Assembly: GCF_001189535.1 (NCBI RefSeq)
Contig: NZ_CP012070.1
Location: forward strand, 2,914,001 to 2,978,000
Reading direction: 5' to 3'
Length of the DNA: 64,000 bases
From: Arsenicicoccus sp. oral taxon 190
GTDB taxonomy: Bacteria > Actinomycetota > Actinomycetes > Actinomycetales > Dermatophilaceae
Part shown: in pieces, positions 1-8,517 of the stretch
Position numbering within the stretch: position 1 is the stretch's first letter
How the letters are laid out: every line of letters begins with the position of its first letter
Made by a program: the position numbers and the translations under genes
Notes under the pieces: generated by a model
Told to the model about the DNA's origin: nothing
Seen by the model: only the letters and a program-made list of their open reading frames with translations
The model's database searches: none

Positions 1-2
1 CC

Positions 3-221
3 CCCCTCGAGCTGGGGCCGGCCACGGACGCCCACGGCATCCCGCGGCCGGGCACCACGTCCGACAAGCGGCGCGCGCGCCTGTCGCGCTGGTTCTTCCA
101 GGACGACGTGCCCGCGGTGACGCCCGCCGAGCTGGCGGCCGCCCACCACGACGGCGCCGGCCACGAGGCCATCGAGGCCAGCCCGGACGCCACCGAGACG
201 TCCGGAGCCACGCGCCACTGA
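3..221 (+). CDS. qcrB: C-terminal end of probable cytochrome bc complex cytochrome b subunit (partial)
   Basis: An open frame enters from the left edge and stops at TGA 219-221, giving 72 residues. The tail is hydrophilic, with a basic stretch (DKRRARLSRWFF) followed by DDVPAVTPAEL and a His/Glu-rich end. No membrane segment is present in this fragment. Actinobacterial QcrB proteins carry a long cytoplasmic C-terminal extension of this character, and the gene lies convergent to ctaC-D-F as qcrB does in related genomes. The identification therefore rests on context and tail character, since no catalytic or heme-ligand region is visible. A strong stem-loop follows the stop. Confidence 0.5.
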   Translation, partial: PLELGPATDAHGIPRPGTTSDKRRARLSRWFFQDDVPAVTPAELAAAHHDGAGHEAIEASPDATETSGATRH

Positions 222-235
222 CGCCGGCCGCCTCG

Positions 236-274
236 CTGGGCCCGTTGTCGCCATACCGGCGTTGACGGGCCCAG
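236..274 (+). terminator. Stem-loop terminator after the qcrB-like gene
   Basis: A perfect 10-bp inverted repeat (CTGGGCCCGT at 236-245 and ACGGGCCCAG at 265-274) encloses a smaller CGCC/GGCG stem. It lies 14 bases after the stop codon. There is no T-run, as is usual for high-GC actinobacteria. Confidence 0.7.
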
Positions 275-377
275 CGGCGTCCCTGGCGGGTCCTGCGCCT
301 GCCGTGACCGGCCGTGGTCCCTGCCGGGTGGGTGGGCCCCCCAGACGCCGTGCAGGCCGCTGTGGCAGCCTGGGAGC

Positions 378-731
378 ATGCCCGTGACCATCGACGACGC
401 TGCCTTCGACGAGGCCGTCAGCGATGCGCTGGACGCCGTGCCGCCCGAGCTGATGGCCCTGCTCGACAACGTCGTCTTCCTCGCCGAGGCCGAGCCGCCG
501 GCGGACGGGCCGGAGCTGCTGGGCCTGTATGTCGGGGTGCCGCTCACCGAGCGCGGGTGGGGCTCGGCGGGGTTGCTGCCCGACCGCATCTATCTCTTCC
601 GCGGTCCCCTGTCCCGCCACTGCGACGACCTGGACGAGCTCCGGGACGAGATCACGGTGACCGTGGTGCACGAGATCGCGCACCACTTCGGCATCGACGA
701 CGAGCGGCTGCACTCCATGGGTTGGGGCTGA
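378..731 (+). CDS. Small zincin-type metallopeptidase family protein
   Basis: This 117-residue protein ends in the zinc-protease motif HEIAHHFGIDDERLHSMGW, with H98, E99 and H102 forming HExxH. The size and the position of the motif at the extreme C terminus fit the minimal bacterial metallopeptidase family PF06262 (zincin_1, formerly DUF1025). No signal peptide or membrane segment is seen, so a cytoplasmic role is expected. The substrate is unknown in the family. The gene stands alone on the plus strand between a terminator and the convergent MarR gene. Confidence 0.85.
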   Translation: MPVTIDDAAFDEAVSDALDAVPPELMALLDNVVFLAEAEPPADGPELLGLYVGVPLTERGWGSAGLLPDRIYLFRGPLSRHCDDLDELRDEITVTVVHEIAHHFGIDDERLHSMGWG

Positions 732-745
732 TGGGCTGGGGCAGG

Positions 746-1234
746 TCAGGTCCGCTCCCCTGGAGCCCCCGCCTGGACGACCTCGGTCAGGGCGCGCAGC
801 ACGGCAGCAGCCTGCGCCAGGGCCCCCGGATCAACGCCGGTCGTCGACAGCTCGCCGATGAGCTGGAGGGCGGCCCTGCGGAGGCCGGCGGCGGCCTCCT
901 CGCCCGCAGGCGTCAGGACGAGCAGCGTGGCACGGGCATCACCCGGGTCGGGCCGGCGAGCGACCAGGCCCGCCCGCTGCAGGGTGCTCGCCTGCTTGGT
1001 GACCACGGTGCGGTCCACGCCGACCCGGGCGGCCACCTGCGCCGCCGAGGCCGGACCCGAGAGGAGGGCGGTGAGGATCGGATAGGTGCCGTCGCTCAGA
1101 CGCACCGGGGACGCGCCCTGGAGCCGCTGGTACACGCCCTCACGGAAGCGCCGCACCAGCAGGGGCGTCAGGGCATCGAGGAGGTCGACCACCGCAGGAT
1201 CGTCGGCGGCGCGCACCCGAGGGTCCCTGGTCAT
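746..1234 (-). CDS. MarR family transcriptional regulator
   Basis: The product has 162 residues. It carries a winged-helix core with the typical recognition-helix region (AAQVAARVGVDRTVVTKQAS) followed by a wing segment (VARRPDPGDARATLLVLTPAG), characteristic of MarR proteins, and helical ends for dimerisation. The ATG at 1232-1234 overlaps the stop of the upstream darcynin gene by four bases, so the two are co-translated. The open frame extends further upstream, but that part is antisense-like and was excluded. The probable target is the palindrome over the operon's own -10 element at 1595-1617; this is inference from position. Confidence 0.88.
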   Translation of the reverse strand: MTRDPRVRAADDPAVVDLLDALTPLLVRRFREGVYQRLQGASPVRLSDGTYPILTALLSGPASAAQVAARVGVDRTVVTKQASTLQRAGLVARRPDPGDARATLLVLTPAGEEAAAGLRRAALQLIGELSTTGVDPGALAQAAAVLRALTEVVQAGAPGERT

Positions 1235-1596
1235 GCCGGCCGTCCTTGGTCGTGCCCAGCGTCCTCCAGCGTCCGCTCGTGGTCCTCGTAGGCGTCCTCG
1301 GCCCCGACGACGAGCGACTCGAGCCGGAAGTAGGGCACCGCGAAGAGAGCGCTGTCCCGGAGGGCCTCCCACAGGTGGTGCCAGCTGCGCAGGTCGTCGG
1401 TCTCGACCAGGACGACGTCGCTGCAGGTGGCCGTCATGGCTTCCGCGTCCAGCCACCGCACCGAGCAGTCCGCGTGGGCAGACAGGGCGGGCTGGACCTG
1501 GGCGGCGATCACGTCGCGACGCTGCGCGCGGGACAACGCGAGCCAGACCGGCAGGGCGGTGAGCTGCACCACGGCCACGAGGTGGAGGGACGACAT
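1231..1596 (-). CDS. Darcynin family protein
   Basis: The 121-residue product resembles the darcynin family (PF17074): an N-terminal beta strand (HLVAVVQLTALPVWLALS), the central RWLDAEAMTATCSDVVLVE segment and the LRDSALFAVPYFRLESLVVG segment near the end. The family is small, soluble and of unknown biochemical role; its ferredoxin-like alpha/beta-barrel pattern suggests a dimeric sensor or monooxygenase-like fold. The ATG at 1596 was chosen because a -10-like CATGAT lies six bases upstream, predicting a leaderless message. It is the first gene of a two-gene operon with the MarR regulator, which suggests that the regulator controls it. Confidence 0.75.
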   Translation of the reverse strand: MSSLHLVAVVQLTALPVWLALSRAQRRDVIAAQVQPALSAHADCSVRWLDAEAMTATCSDVVLVETDDLRSWHHLWEALRDSALFAVPYFRLESLVVGAEDAYEDHERTLEDAGHDQGRPA

Positions 1597-1632
1597 ACGT
1601 GCATCATGCACGCGTATTCTGTCGTCGCGCAA
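1595..1632 (-). promoter_or_regulatory. Promoter and palindromic operator of the darcynin-marR operon
   Basis: On the minus strand a TTGCGC -35-like hexamer (1627-1632) is followed after 18 bases by CATGAT (1603-1608), then six bases to the ATG at 1596. The -10 sits exactly on a near-perfect palindrome, CGTGCAT-C-ATGCACG (1598-1612), flanked by ATA/TAT arms. MarR proteins bind such palindromes and commonly repress their own operon. Confidence 0.55.
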
Positions 1633-1637
1633 GACCG

Positions 1638-2888
1638 TCAGCGCAAGGCGCTCTTCTTCGTCCAGTCGGCATAGGAGTACTGCCACGCGGTGATGCCCTC
1701 GCCATCGCGAAAGGCGCGGTCGGACCCGGTGAACTCGACCACGTCCCCGACCATGGAGCTCTGGAACATCCAGCTGGCGTTGGCCATGCTCATGTTGGTG
1801 CAGCCGTGGGAGACGTTGCGCCTGCCCTGCGCCCACTGCGACCACGGCGCGGCGTGCAGGAACTCCCCCGTCGTGGTGACACGCATGTTCCACTCGGTGT
1901 CGAGCTTGTAGTACTCCGGGTGGCCCTTGGGGATGCCTACCGTGGCCGAGTCCATGGTCATGTGACCGACCTTCTCCATGATCACCTTGGTCCCCGACCG
2001 GGTGGTGAAGCCGTCCTTGCCCGTGGTGACCGGGATGGTCCGCACGACCTGTCCGTCGCGCACGACGGTCATCTGGTGGGTCTTCATGTCGACCTTGCTG
2101 ATCTGGGACCGCCCGATCGTGAAGGTCTCGCTGTCGTCACGGCCGACCCACTTGCCCTCGCCGGTCTGCAGGCCCGCCAGCTGCGCCTCCACCGTGACCT
2201 TCGTCCCCGGCTTCCAGTAGCTCTCCGGGCGCCACATGAGCCGGCGGTCGCTCAGCCAGCCCCAGGACCCGGTGGTCGCGGGCTCGGTCGTCACCTTCAG
2301 GTGCTTCTCCACCTCGGCCCGCTGCTGCGGCGTGGCCACCGATGAGCTGAAGGTGACCATGGCCGGCATCCCGACCCCCACGACGTCGTCCATGGGTGCG
2401 AGGACGTACTTCGCCACCGTCGTCGGGCGCACGGTCGTGAAGCGGCTCGTGGCGGTCTTCGCCGCGCCGTCCTGGCCCTTGACCTCGGCGGAGACGGTGT
2501 AGGACGTGGCCGGCCGCAGCCGCCGCGCCGGGCGCCAGGTGTCGCCGTCCAGGCGTCCCTCCACCTCGGCCCCGGCCTCGTCCCGGACCGTGACCGCGGC
2601 GAGGTTGCCGCCGGCCGACCGGACGCTCACCGTGGCGGCCGGGTCCACCCCCTTGGCTCCCTGGGCGGGGACAAAGTCCACCGTCGGGGCCGTCGCGGTC
2701 GAGGGCGTGGGGTCGGCCGGGGCGCTCGAGCCGGCGCTGGAGCTGGAGCCGGCGGGCGCCGCGCTGCGCGTGGCGGTCGACCCCTGGTCACGGGCGGCCG
2801 GCGCCTGGACGCTGCAGCCGGCGACCACGAGCGCCACGGTGAGGCCGAGGCCCCACGGGGCTGCGTGGGCAGACGAGTTGGACGGCAT
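1638..2888 (-). CDS. L,D-transpeptidase lipoprotein (Ig-like domains plus YkuD)
   Basis: This 416-residue protein starts with a lipoprotein signal (VALVVAGCS, lipid-modified Cys about residue 25), then an Ala/Ser/Pro-rich linker, Ig-like beta domains (about residues 65-270) and a C-terminal YkuD domain with the catalytic motif SHGCTNMS (Cys about 363). The architecture matches mycobacterial LdtMt2-type enzymes, which form 3-3 cross-links in peptidoglycan outside the membrane using beta-lactam-insensitive Cys chemistry. The ATG has a GGGGGA Shine-Dalgarno seven bases upstream. The downstream darcynin-marR pair begins 41 bases after the stop from its own promoter. Confidence 0.93.
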   Translation of the reverse strand: MPSNSSAHAAPWGLGLTVALVVAGCSVQAPAARDQGSTATRSAAPAGSSSSAGSSAPADPTPSTATAPTVDFVPAQGAKGVDPAATVSVRSAGGNLAAVTVRDEAGAEVEGRLDGDTWRPARRLRPATSYTVSAEVKGQDGAAKTATSRFTTVRPTTVAKYVLAPMDDVVGVGMPAMVTFSSSVATPQQRAEVEKHLKVTTEPATTGSWGWLSDRRLMWRPESYWKPGTKVTVEAQLAGLQTGEGKWVGRDDSETFTIGRSQISKVDMKTHQMTVVRDGQVVRTIPVTTGKDGFTTRSGTKVIMEKVGHMTMDSATVGIPKGHPEYYKLDTEWNMRVTTTGEFLHAAPWSQWAQGRRNVSHGCTNMSMANASWMFQSSMVGDVVEFTGSDRAFRDGEGITAWQYSYADWTKKSALR

Positions 2889-3019
2889 GGTGAGGTCCCC
2901 CGAGAGTGATGCGCTGACGTTGGAAACACGTTATCGGGAACCCCTCGCATCAACCAACGACTGCAACGATGTGTGGCCTAATCGTCACACTCCGTCAGAA
3001 TGTGCGTCGGTGGACAGCG

Positions 3020-3054
3020 GCGGGCCCCGATGACAGGACGTCATCGGGGCCCGC
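3020..3054 (-). terminator. Strong stem-loop terminator after ctaF
   Basis: A perfect 15-bp inverted repeat (3020-3034 with 3040-3054) closes a five-base loop. It begins 16 bases beyond the ctaF stop and ends the ctaC-ctaD-ctaF transcript. Confidence 0.85.
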
Positions 3055-3069
3055 AACGTTGCACGTCGG

Positions 3070-3474
3070 TCAGACGGCGTGCTCACCGTGGAAGAACTCG
3101 AAGACCCAGCCGATCAAGCCGATGACGGCGAGAGCGGCGGAGATGAAGAACATCCACCACCCGACCGCCAGCCCCATGAAGAGCAGCGCGCCGGCGCCGG
3201 CCAGCATGATCGGCCACCAGGACTTCGGCGCGAAGAAGCCGTAGTCGCCCTCGGCGTCCGCGATCTCGCCGCGCGGGTTGTCCTCCGGCCCCACCCCGGG
3301 CAGCCGCTTGAGGGTCGCCTGCAGGTAGAACGCCGTCATCCACATCATCGGGACCAGCAGGTAGAGCGCCACGACCCCGACGGGCTCGCTCCAGCCGGTG
3401 ACGAAGCCGTAGACCGTCGCCACGGGCAGGAAGAAGAACCCGACGATGGCGAAGAGCTTCACAGCGGTGCGCAT
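3070..3474 (-). CDS. ctaF: Cytochrome c oxidase subunit 4
   Basis: The 134-residue protein has four hydrophobic segments (about residues 5-25, 35-55, 85-103 and 105-125) separated by an acidic loop (PGVGPEDNPRGEIADAEGDYGFF). This is the layout of the actinobacterial cytochrome c oxidase polypeptide 4. It is a small membrane subunit of the aa3-type terminal oxidase. The ATG lies one base after the ctaD stop and a long terminator hairpin follows, so it is the last gene of the ctaC-D-F operon. Confidence 0.9.
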   Translation of the reverse strand: MRTAVKLFAIVGFFFLPVATVYGFVTGWSEPVGVVALYLLVPMMWMTAFYLQATLKRLPGVGPEDNPRGEIADAEGDYGFFAPKSWWPIMLAGAGALLFMGLAVGWWMFFISAALAVIGLIGWVFEFFHGEHAV

Positions 3475-3475
3475 G

Positions 3476-5233
3476 TCAGCGGCCGTCCTCTCGCTGGCTG
3501 GTGGTGGAGGTGGCGCCCTCGGCCCGGTGACGGGAGCCCAGGCGGTCCAGGGTGGCCGGGTCCGCGGTCGGGTGGGTGCCCTCGGAGTCCGGGTGGTGCA
3601 GGTCCCAGGCCGGGCGCTCGGAGCGGATCCGCGGGATGCTGTCGAAGTTGTGGCGCGGCGGCGGGCAGGACGTCGCCCACTCCAGCGAACCGCCGTAGCC
3701 CCACGGGTCGTCGACGAGCACCTTGGGCGCCTTGCGCTCGGTGATCCAGACGTTGTAGAGGAAGGGCAGCATCGACAGGGACAGGATCACCGCGAAGACC
3801 GTGGAGATCTGGTTGTAGAGCTGGAAGCCGTCCTCCGGCAGGTAGTCGGCGTAACGGCGGGGCATGCCCTCGACGCCGAGCCAGTGCTGGATGAGGAACG
3901 TGCCGTGGAAGCCGACGAAGAGCAGCCAGAAGTGGATCTTGCCGAGCCGCTCGTCGAGCATCTTGCCGGTGATCTTGGGCCACCAGAAGTAGAGGCCGGC
4001 GAACATCGAGAAGACGACCGTGCCGAAGACCGTGTAGTGGAAGTGCGCCACCACGAAGTAGGAGTCGGACAGGTGGAAGTCCATGGCCGGGCTGGCCAGG
4101 ATCACGCCGGTGAGGCCGCCGAAGCAGAAGGTCACGATGAAGCCGATGGCCCAGATCATGGGCGTGTCGAAGCTGAGCGACCCGCCCCACATGGTGCCGA
4201 TCCAGTTGAAGAACTTCACGCCCGTCGGGACGGCGATGAGCATGGTCATCACCGAGAAGAAGGGCAGCAGGACCTGGCCGGTGACGTACATGTGGTGGGC
4301 CCACACGGACATCGACAGCGCCGCGATCGCGACGGTCGCGAAGATCAGCGTCTTGTAGCCGAAGATCGGCTTGCGCGAGAAGACCGGGATGACCTCGCTG
4401 ATGATGCCGAAGAACGGCAGCGCGATGATGTAGACCTCGGGGTGGCCGAAGAACCAGAAGAGGTGCTGCCACAGCACGGGTCCACCGTTGGCGGGGTCGA
4501 AGATGTGGGCGCCGAACTTGCGGTCGGCCCCCAGCGCGAAGAGCGCGGCCGCCAGGACCGGGAAGACCATGATGACGAGCATCGAGGTCACCAGGACGGT
4601 CCAGGTGAAGACCGGCATGCGGAACATCGTCATGCCGGGGGCGCGCATGCACAGGATCGTGGTGATGAAGTTGACCGCACCGAGGATGGTGCCGAAACCA
4701 CCGAGCGCGAGACCGAAGACCCACAGGTCACCGCCCAGGCCGGGCGAGTAGGTGGCGTCGGACAGCGGCGCGTAGGCGAACCAGCCGAAGGAAGCCGCGC
4801 CGTTGGGGGTCAGGAAGCCGAAGGCGGCGACGAGACCGCCGAAGAGGTACATCCAGTAGGCCAGCGCGTTGAGCCGCGGGAAGGCGACGTCCGGCGCGCC
4901 GATCTGCAGCGGGACCAGCGCGTTGGCGAAGCCGGCGAACAGCGGCGTCGCGAAGAGCAGCAGCATGATCGTGCCGTGCATGGTGAAGAGCTGGTTGAAC
5001 TGCTCGGGGTTGTCCACGATCTGCAGGCCGGGCTCGAAGAGCTCCAGGCGGATCAGCAGCGCCATCAGGCCACCGAGCATGAAGAACGCGATGGTGGTGA
5101 CGAAGTAGAGGTTGCCGATCTTCTTGTGATCGGTCGTGGTCAGGACGTCGGCGATCTGCCGCCCCAGGGTCTTCTTGCGGTGCGGGCGGCCGGGGGCCTG
5201 CGCCTCACGCTGCGGTGCGGTTGCGGTAGCCAT
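3476..5233 (-). CDS. ctaD: Cytochrome c oxidase subunit I
   Basis: The 585-residue protein is the catalytic heme-copper subunit of the aa3 oxidase. Twelve hydrophobic segments are recognisable. The copper-B region reads [18 protein letters not shown] (the HPEVY motif with the cross-linked His-Tyr pair), and the heme-ligand helix [19 protein letters not shown] is intact. The N terminus ([12 protein letters not shown]) is cytoplasmic. The ATG overlaps the ctaC stop by one base (TGATG), so translation is coupled. Length is normal for actinobacteria. It works with CtaC, CtaF, the unseen CtaE and the bc complex to reduce oxygen. Confidence 0.97.
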   Translation of the reverse strand: MATATAPQREAQAPGRPHRKKTLGRQIADVLTTTDHKKIGNLYFVTTIAFFMLGGLMALLIRLELFEPGLQIVDNPEQFNQLFTMHGTIMLLLFATPLFAGFANALVPLQIGAPDVAFPRLNALAYWMYLFGGLVAAFGFLTPNGAASFGWFAYAPLSDATYSPGLGGDLWVFGLALGGFGTILGAVNFITTILCMRAPGMTMFRMPVFTWTVLVTSMLVIMVFPVLAAALFALGADRKFGAHIFDPANGGPVLWQHLFWFFGHPEVYIIALPFFGIISEVIPVFSRKPIFGYKTLIFATVAIAALSMSVWAHHMYVTGQVLLPFFSVMTMLIAVPTGVKFFNWIGTMWGGSLSFDTPMIWAIGFIVTFCFGGLTGVILASPAMDFHLSDSYFVVAHFHYTVFGTVVFSMFAGLYFWWPKITGKMLDERLGKIHFWLLFVGFHGTFLIQHWLGVEGMPRRYADYLPEDGFQLYNQISTVFAVILSLSMLPFLYNVWITERKAPKVLVDDPWGYGGSLEWATSCPPPRHNFDSIPRIRSERPAWDLHHPDSEGTHPTADPATLDRLGSRHRAEGATSTTSQREDGR

Positions 5234-6132
5234 CAGTTGCTGCTCCCCTGCGTGGTCGGGATCTTGGCCTGCTCCGTGGGCTCGACCTTCTCGCGGCTGA
5301 GGCCGTTGGGGAGCTGACCGGAGTTGCCCTGCGCCTTCAGGGCGGAGATGTACTTGTCGTAGTCCTCCTGCGAGACGACCTTCACGTTGAAGAGCATCTG
5401 GGAGTGGTAGGCGCCGCACAGCTCGGCGCACTTGCCCTTGTAGTCGCCCTCGCGGTCCGTCACGACCTGGAACTTGTTGACCCGCCCGGGGATCATGTCG
5501 AGCTTCTGCTGGAAGGCCGGCACCCAGAAGGAGTGGATGACGTCCCGGCTCGTGAGCACGAACTCCACCCGCTTGTGGACGGGAAGCACCAACGTGGGCA
5601 GACCCGCCTCGGCGCCGGGCTTGCCGTTGAGGTGCGCCTGCTCCCCGGCGACGTAGGTGTTGGCCTCGACGTAGTTGAAGTCCCAGCTCCACTGCTTGCC
5701 CACCGCGTTGACGGTGACGTCCGGCTTCTTGGAGGTGTCCAGCAGCGCGGCCTCGTCACGGGCGGTGTAGTAGAACAGCACGCCCACCATGAGGATCGGC
5801 ACGACCGTGTAGAAGATCTCGACCGGCACGTTGTAGCGCAGCTGCGCCGGGTAGCCGGTGTCGGACGGGCGGCGGCGGAAGCGGACCATGCAGAAGACCG
5901 TCAGGCCCCACACGACGCACCCCACGGCGAGGGCGACGATCCAGGTCCACACCCACAGGCTCTCGATGCGCGCCGTGGAGGTCGTCGCGCCACGCGGCAG
6001 GAAGCCACGCCCGGCGGCCTCGCTGCAGCCGCTCAGGACGGTGGTGAGCGCCACGAGCGAGGCGGCGCCGACGAGGGCGCGCACCCGCTGGGTCGCTCGG
6101 GGGGAGTCATCGTGCCTGCGCAACAGACGCAC
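5233..6132 (-). CDS. ctaC: Cytochrome c oxidase subunit II
   Basis: The 299-residue precursor has a lipobox (TVLSGCS, Cys about 36), two membrane helices (about 58-85 and 100-125) and a periplasmic cupredoxin domain with the CuA motif [12 protein letters not shown] near residues 235-247; the distal His ligand is in [11 protein letters not shown]. It accepts electrons from the bc complex and passes them to CtaD. The given start is GTG at 6132, but GGAAGG touches that codon. A TTG at 6123 in the same frame has the same GGAAGG at an eight-base spacing and may be the true start. First gene of the operon. Confidence 0.95.
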   Translation of the reverse strand: MRLLRRHDDSPRATQRVRALVGAASLVALTTVLSGCSEAAGRGFLPRGATTSTARIESLWVWTWIVALAVGCVVWGLTVFCMVRFRRRPSDTGYPAQLRYNVPVEIFYTVVPILMVGVLFYYTARDEAALLDTSKKPDVTVNAVGKQWSWDFNYVEANTYVAGEQAHLNGKPGAEAGLPTLVLPVHKRVEFVLTSRDVIHSFWVPAFQQKLDMIPGRVNKFQVVTDREGDYKGKCAELCGAYHSQMLFNVKVVSQEDYDKYISALKAQGNSGQLPNGLSREKVEPTEQAKIPTTQGSSN

Positions 6133-6255
6133 CTTCCGACATGGTGAAGCACATACAGGGGACGGACAGCAGCACCTTACCCCCTGGGTGGCCCGGCGTG
6201 CCTCTTCGCGCGCGCCCGTCGCGCGGTCGCGTCGCGAGGCGTATGCCGTGCCCCC

Positions 6256-6951
6256 TCAGCGCCATACGTCGGGGAGGGGGGTGTGCAGCAGCCGGGGCAG
6301 CCGCGCCGTGTAGGTGTCGCGGGAGACCTCGCTCACACCGAGGGTCGCGAGGTGGTCGGTGCGCCACTGCACGTCGACCAGCCGGTCGCCTCCGTCGGCC
6401 CGCACCTGCGGCAGGTCGGCCGCGAGCAGCTCGACGAGCGCCACGAGCGCGACCTTGGAGGCGTCCGTGACGTGGTGGAACATCGACTCCCCCGCGAACA
6501 ACCCGCCGACCGCGATGCCGTAGAGGCCACCCACCAGCCGGCCGTCGAGCCAGGTCTCGACCGAGTGCGCCCACCCGAGGCGGTGGAGATCGGCATACGC
6601 GCGAGTGATCCCCGGGGTGATCCAGGCCCCCTCCCGGCGGGGGTCGGCGCAGGCCGCGACGACCTCGGCGAAGGCCGTGTCCACCCGCACCTCGAAGCCG
6701 CGGCGGGCACGCCGCAGCGACCGCGACACGCGCAGCCCGTCCAGCTCGAGCACCCCGCGCGGGTCCGGCGACCACCAGCCGAGCGGCGGCCCGCCCGCGG
6801 TGCCGAGCCCCATGGGGAAGAGCCCCCGGCGGTAGGCCTGCAGCACGGTACCCGGCGTCAGGTCCGCCCCGACGCCGACCAGGTCCTCGCCCGGGGTCGC
6901 GCCGCCGAGGTCCAGGGCCCACCGCGACGGGGCGGGCTCGACCGGGGTCAC
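6256..6951 (-). CDS. aat: Leucyl/phenylalanyl-tRNA--protein transferase
   Basis: The 231-residue protein contains the family signatures RRGLFPMG, LGWWSPDPRGV, GGLYGIAVGGLFAGESMF and the WRTDHLATLGV end. It transfers Leu or Phe from charged tRNA to proteins with N-terminal Arg or Lys, marking them for ClpS/ClpAP-type degradation (N-end rule) in the cytoplasm. The GTG start at 6949-6951 overlaps the adoK stop by four bases (GTGA), so it is translationally coupled to the sugar kinase gene. Length is usual for the family. Confidence 0.93.
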   Translation of the reverse strand: MTPVEPAPSRWALDLGGATPGEDLVGVGADLTPGTVLQAYRRGLFPMGLGTAGGPPLGWWSPDPRGVLELDGLRVSRSLRRARRGFEVRVDTAFAEVVAACADPRREGAWITPGITRAYADLHRLGWAHSVETWLDGRLVGGLYGIAVGGLFAGESMFHHVTDASKVALVALVELLAADLPQVRADGGDRLVDVQWRTDHLATLGVSEVSRDTYTARLPRLLHTPLPDVWR

Positions 6952-7928
6952 CGCACGGCGACCGCGGCGGCGATCTCCTGGGCGGCGTGCGGGCCGTACG
7001 CCGCGCCCAGGCGGTCGAAGAAGCGGCCGTGGTGGAGGGAGTACTCCTGGGTGCCGGTGGTCTCCAACACGTGCGTCGCCAGCATGGACCCGAGCTGTGC
7101 GGACCGCTCGTGGCCGAGGCCGGCGGCGATGCCGGCGAGGAAGCCCGCGCGGAAGGCGTCGCCGACGCCGGTCGGGTCGACGACGGTGTCGGTCAGGGCG
7201 GCTGAGATCCGGACCGGCTGGGTGTCGTGGCCGACGATCTCGGCGCCGTCCTTGCCGCGGGTCGTGACGCGGACCCCGACGCGCTCGGTGATCTCGTCGA
7301 CCGTCCAGCCGGTCTTCTGGGCGGCCAGGTGCAGCTCGTACTCGTTGGTGAACAGGTAGGCGGCGCCGTCGACCAGCGCGCGGATCGGCTCGCCCTCCAT
7401 GAAGGCCAGCTGCTGGGAGGGGTCGGCGACGAAGGGGATCCCCAGCTCGCGGCAGCGCTGGGTGTGGGCGACCATCCGCTCCGGGTCGCTCGGCGCGATG
7501 ACCACGAGGTCGACATCGCCGATGCGTCCGCACACGGCGTCCAGGTCGATGTCGCGCCCCTCGACCATCGCCCCGGCGTAGAAGGTGGCCATCTGGGCCA
7601 GGTCTCGGTCGGTCGTGCAGATGAACCGCGCGGTGTGCTTGTCCGTCGACACGTGCACGTGCTCGCAGTCGACCCCGTGGTCGGTCAGCCAGCCGCGGTA
7701 GTCGTCGAAGTCCCGGCCCACCGCGTCGACGAGGTAGGGCCGCTGCCCGAGGCTGGCGAGCCCGAAGCAGATGTTAGCCGCGACGCCGCCTCGCCGGATG
7801 TCGAGGGAGTCGGCCAGGAAGGACACCGAGATCTTGTCGAGCTGCTCCACGAGCAGCGAGTCCGCGAAGCGGCCCTGGAAGGTCAGCAGGTGGTCGGTCG
7901 CGATGGACCCCGTCACAACGATGCGCAC
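6948..7928 (-). CDS. adoK: PfkB-family kinase, probable adenosine kinase
   Basis: The 326-residue protein has the PfkB fold: an N-terminal substrate region (GSIATDHLL, RRGGVAANICFGLASLG) and the C-terminal anion-hole/catalytic motif DPTGVGDAFRAGF (catalytic Asp near residue 265). Adenosine kinase of Mycobacterium is this type of ribokinase-like protein and lies in the same neighbourhood upstream of ctaC, which supports the call; a different nucleoside or sugar substrate is possible. The GTG start lies six bases after a TAGGCT -10 element, so the message is probably leaderless. Confidence 0.8.
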   Translation of the reverse strand: MRIVVTGSIATDHLLTFQGRFADSLLVEQLDKISVSFLADSLDIRRGGVAANICFGLASLGQRPYLVDAVGRDFDDYRGWLTDHGVDCEHVHVSTDKHTARFICTTDRDLAQMATFYAGAMVEGRDIDLDAVCGRIGDVDLVVIAPSDPERMVAHTQRCRELGIPFVADPSQQLAFMEGEPIRALVDGAAYLFTNEYELHLAAQKTGWTVDEITERVGVRVTTRGKDGAEIVGHDTQPVRISAALTDTVVDPTGVGDAFRAGFLAGIAAGLGHERSAQLGSMLATHVLETTGTQEYSLHHGRFFDRLGAAYGPHAAQEIAAAVAVR

Positions 7929-7934
7929 CGCGAC

Positions 7935-7940
7935 AGCCTA
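7935..7940 (-). promoter_or_regulatory. TAGGCT -10 element of adoK
   Basis: TAGGCT on the minus strand is followed by six bases and the GTG start at 7928, predicting transcription from the start codon itself. Confidence 0.45.
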
Positions 7941-7953
7941 GAGGACGTATGCC

Positions 7954-7989
7954 GAGGGCCCGCCACCGTGCTGACGGTGGCGGGCCCTC
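7954..7989 (-). terminator. Terminator after erpA
   Basis: A perfect 16-bp inverted repeat (7954-7969 and 7974-7989) closes a four-base loop, 40 bases beyond the erpA stop and before the adoK promoter. It separates the two transcripts. Confidence 0.85.
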
Positions 7990-8029
7990 GCGGCTGCGGT
8001 CCCGGCCCTGGCGGCCGGGACGGGTCGAC

Positions 8030-8410
8030 TCAGCTGAAGGAGTCGCCGCAGGCGCAGCTGCTGCCGGCGTTGGGGTTGTCGATGGTGAAGCCCTGCTTCT
8101 CGATCGTGTCGGCGAAGTCGATCGTCGCGCCGTCGAGGTAGGGGGCGCTCATCCGGTCGACGACGACCTCGACACCGTCGAAGTCGCGGACGAGGTCACC
8201 GTCGAGGGTGCGCTCGTCGAAGTAGAGCTGGTAGATCAGGCCGGAGCAGCCGCCGGGCTGCACGCCCACGCGCAGGCGCAGGTCGTCACGGCCCTCCTGC
8301 TCGAGGAGGCTCTTGACCTTGGTGGCCGCGACGTCCGTCAGCAGCACGCCGTGAGCAGCCGTGGTGTCCGTGGTCGCCGCGGCGTCCGTGGCTTCGTCCT
8401 GGAGGCTCAT
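8030..8410 (-). CDS. erpA: HesB/IscA-type iron-sulfur cluster insertion protein
   Basis: The 126-residue protein has a poorly conserved N-terminal tail of about 20 residues followed by the A-type carrier fold: LTDVAATKVKSLL, the first Cys in QPGGCSG and the C-terminal pair in SSCACGDSF. These three cysteines are the cluster-binding residues. It delivers Fe-S clusters to apoproteins in the cytoplasm. The ATG has GAAGGA eight bases upstream. It is isolated between two transcription units, as in related actinobacteria where it lies between the sugar kinase and glycerate kinase genes. Confidence 0.92.
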   Translation of the reverse strand: MSLQDEATDAAATTDTTAAHGVLLTDVAATKVKSLLEQEGRDDLRLRVGVQPGGCSGLIYQLYFDERTLDGDLVRDFDGVEVVVDRMSAPYLDGATIDFADTIEKQGFTIDNPNAGSSCACGDSFS

Positions 8411-8517
8411 GGGAGCAGTCCTTCGCGCTCGGGGTCCCGCACAGGCTCGCGGGCTACGAAGGTCAACCTTCGCACATCCGCCGATGTTCCCGGGAATTGA
8501 CCGCGACCCGGGACAGG

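Noticed and set aside
3446..5317. A plus-strand open frame of about 620 codons opposite ctaD
   Set aside because: It is antisense to an unmistakable oxidase subunit I; its sequence is low-complexity charged residues.
6197..6240. GC-rich inverted repeat after aat considered as a terminator
   Set aside because: The pairing breaks after five bases and the loop is long; it does not differ from background GC palindromes.
8488..8513. TCCCGGG/CCCGGGA inverted repeat between erpA and the glycerate kinase gene
   Set aside because: It has only seven base pairs with a 12-base loop. It could end the def-glycerate kinase message, but it is too weak to list.
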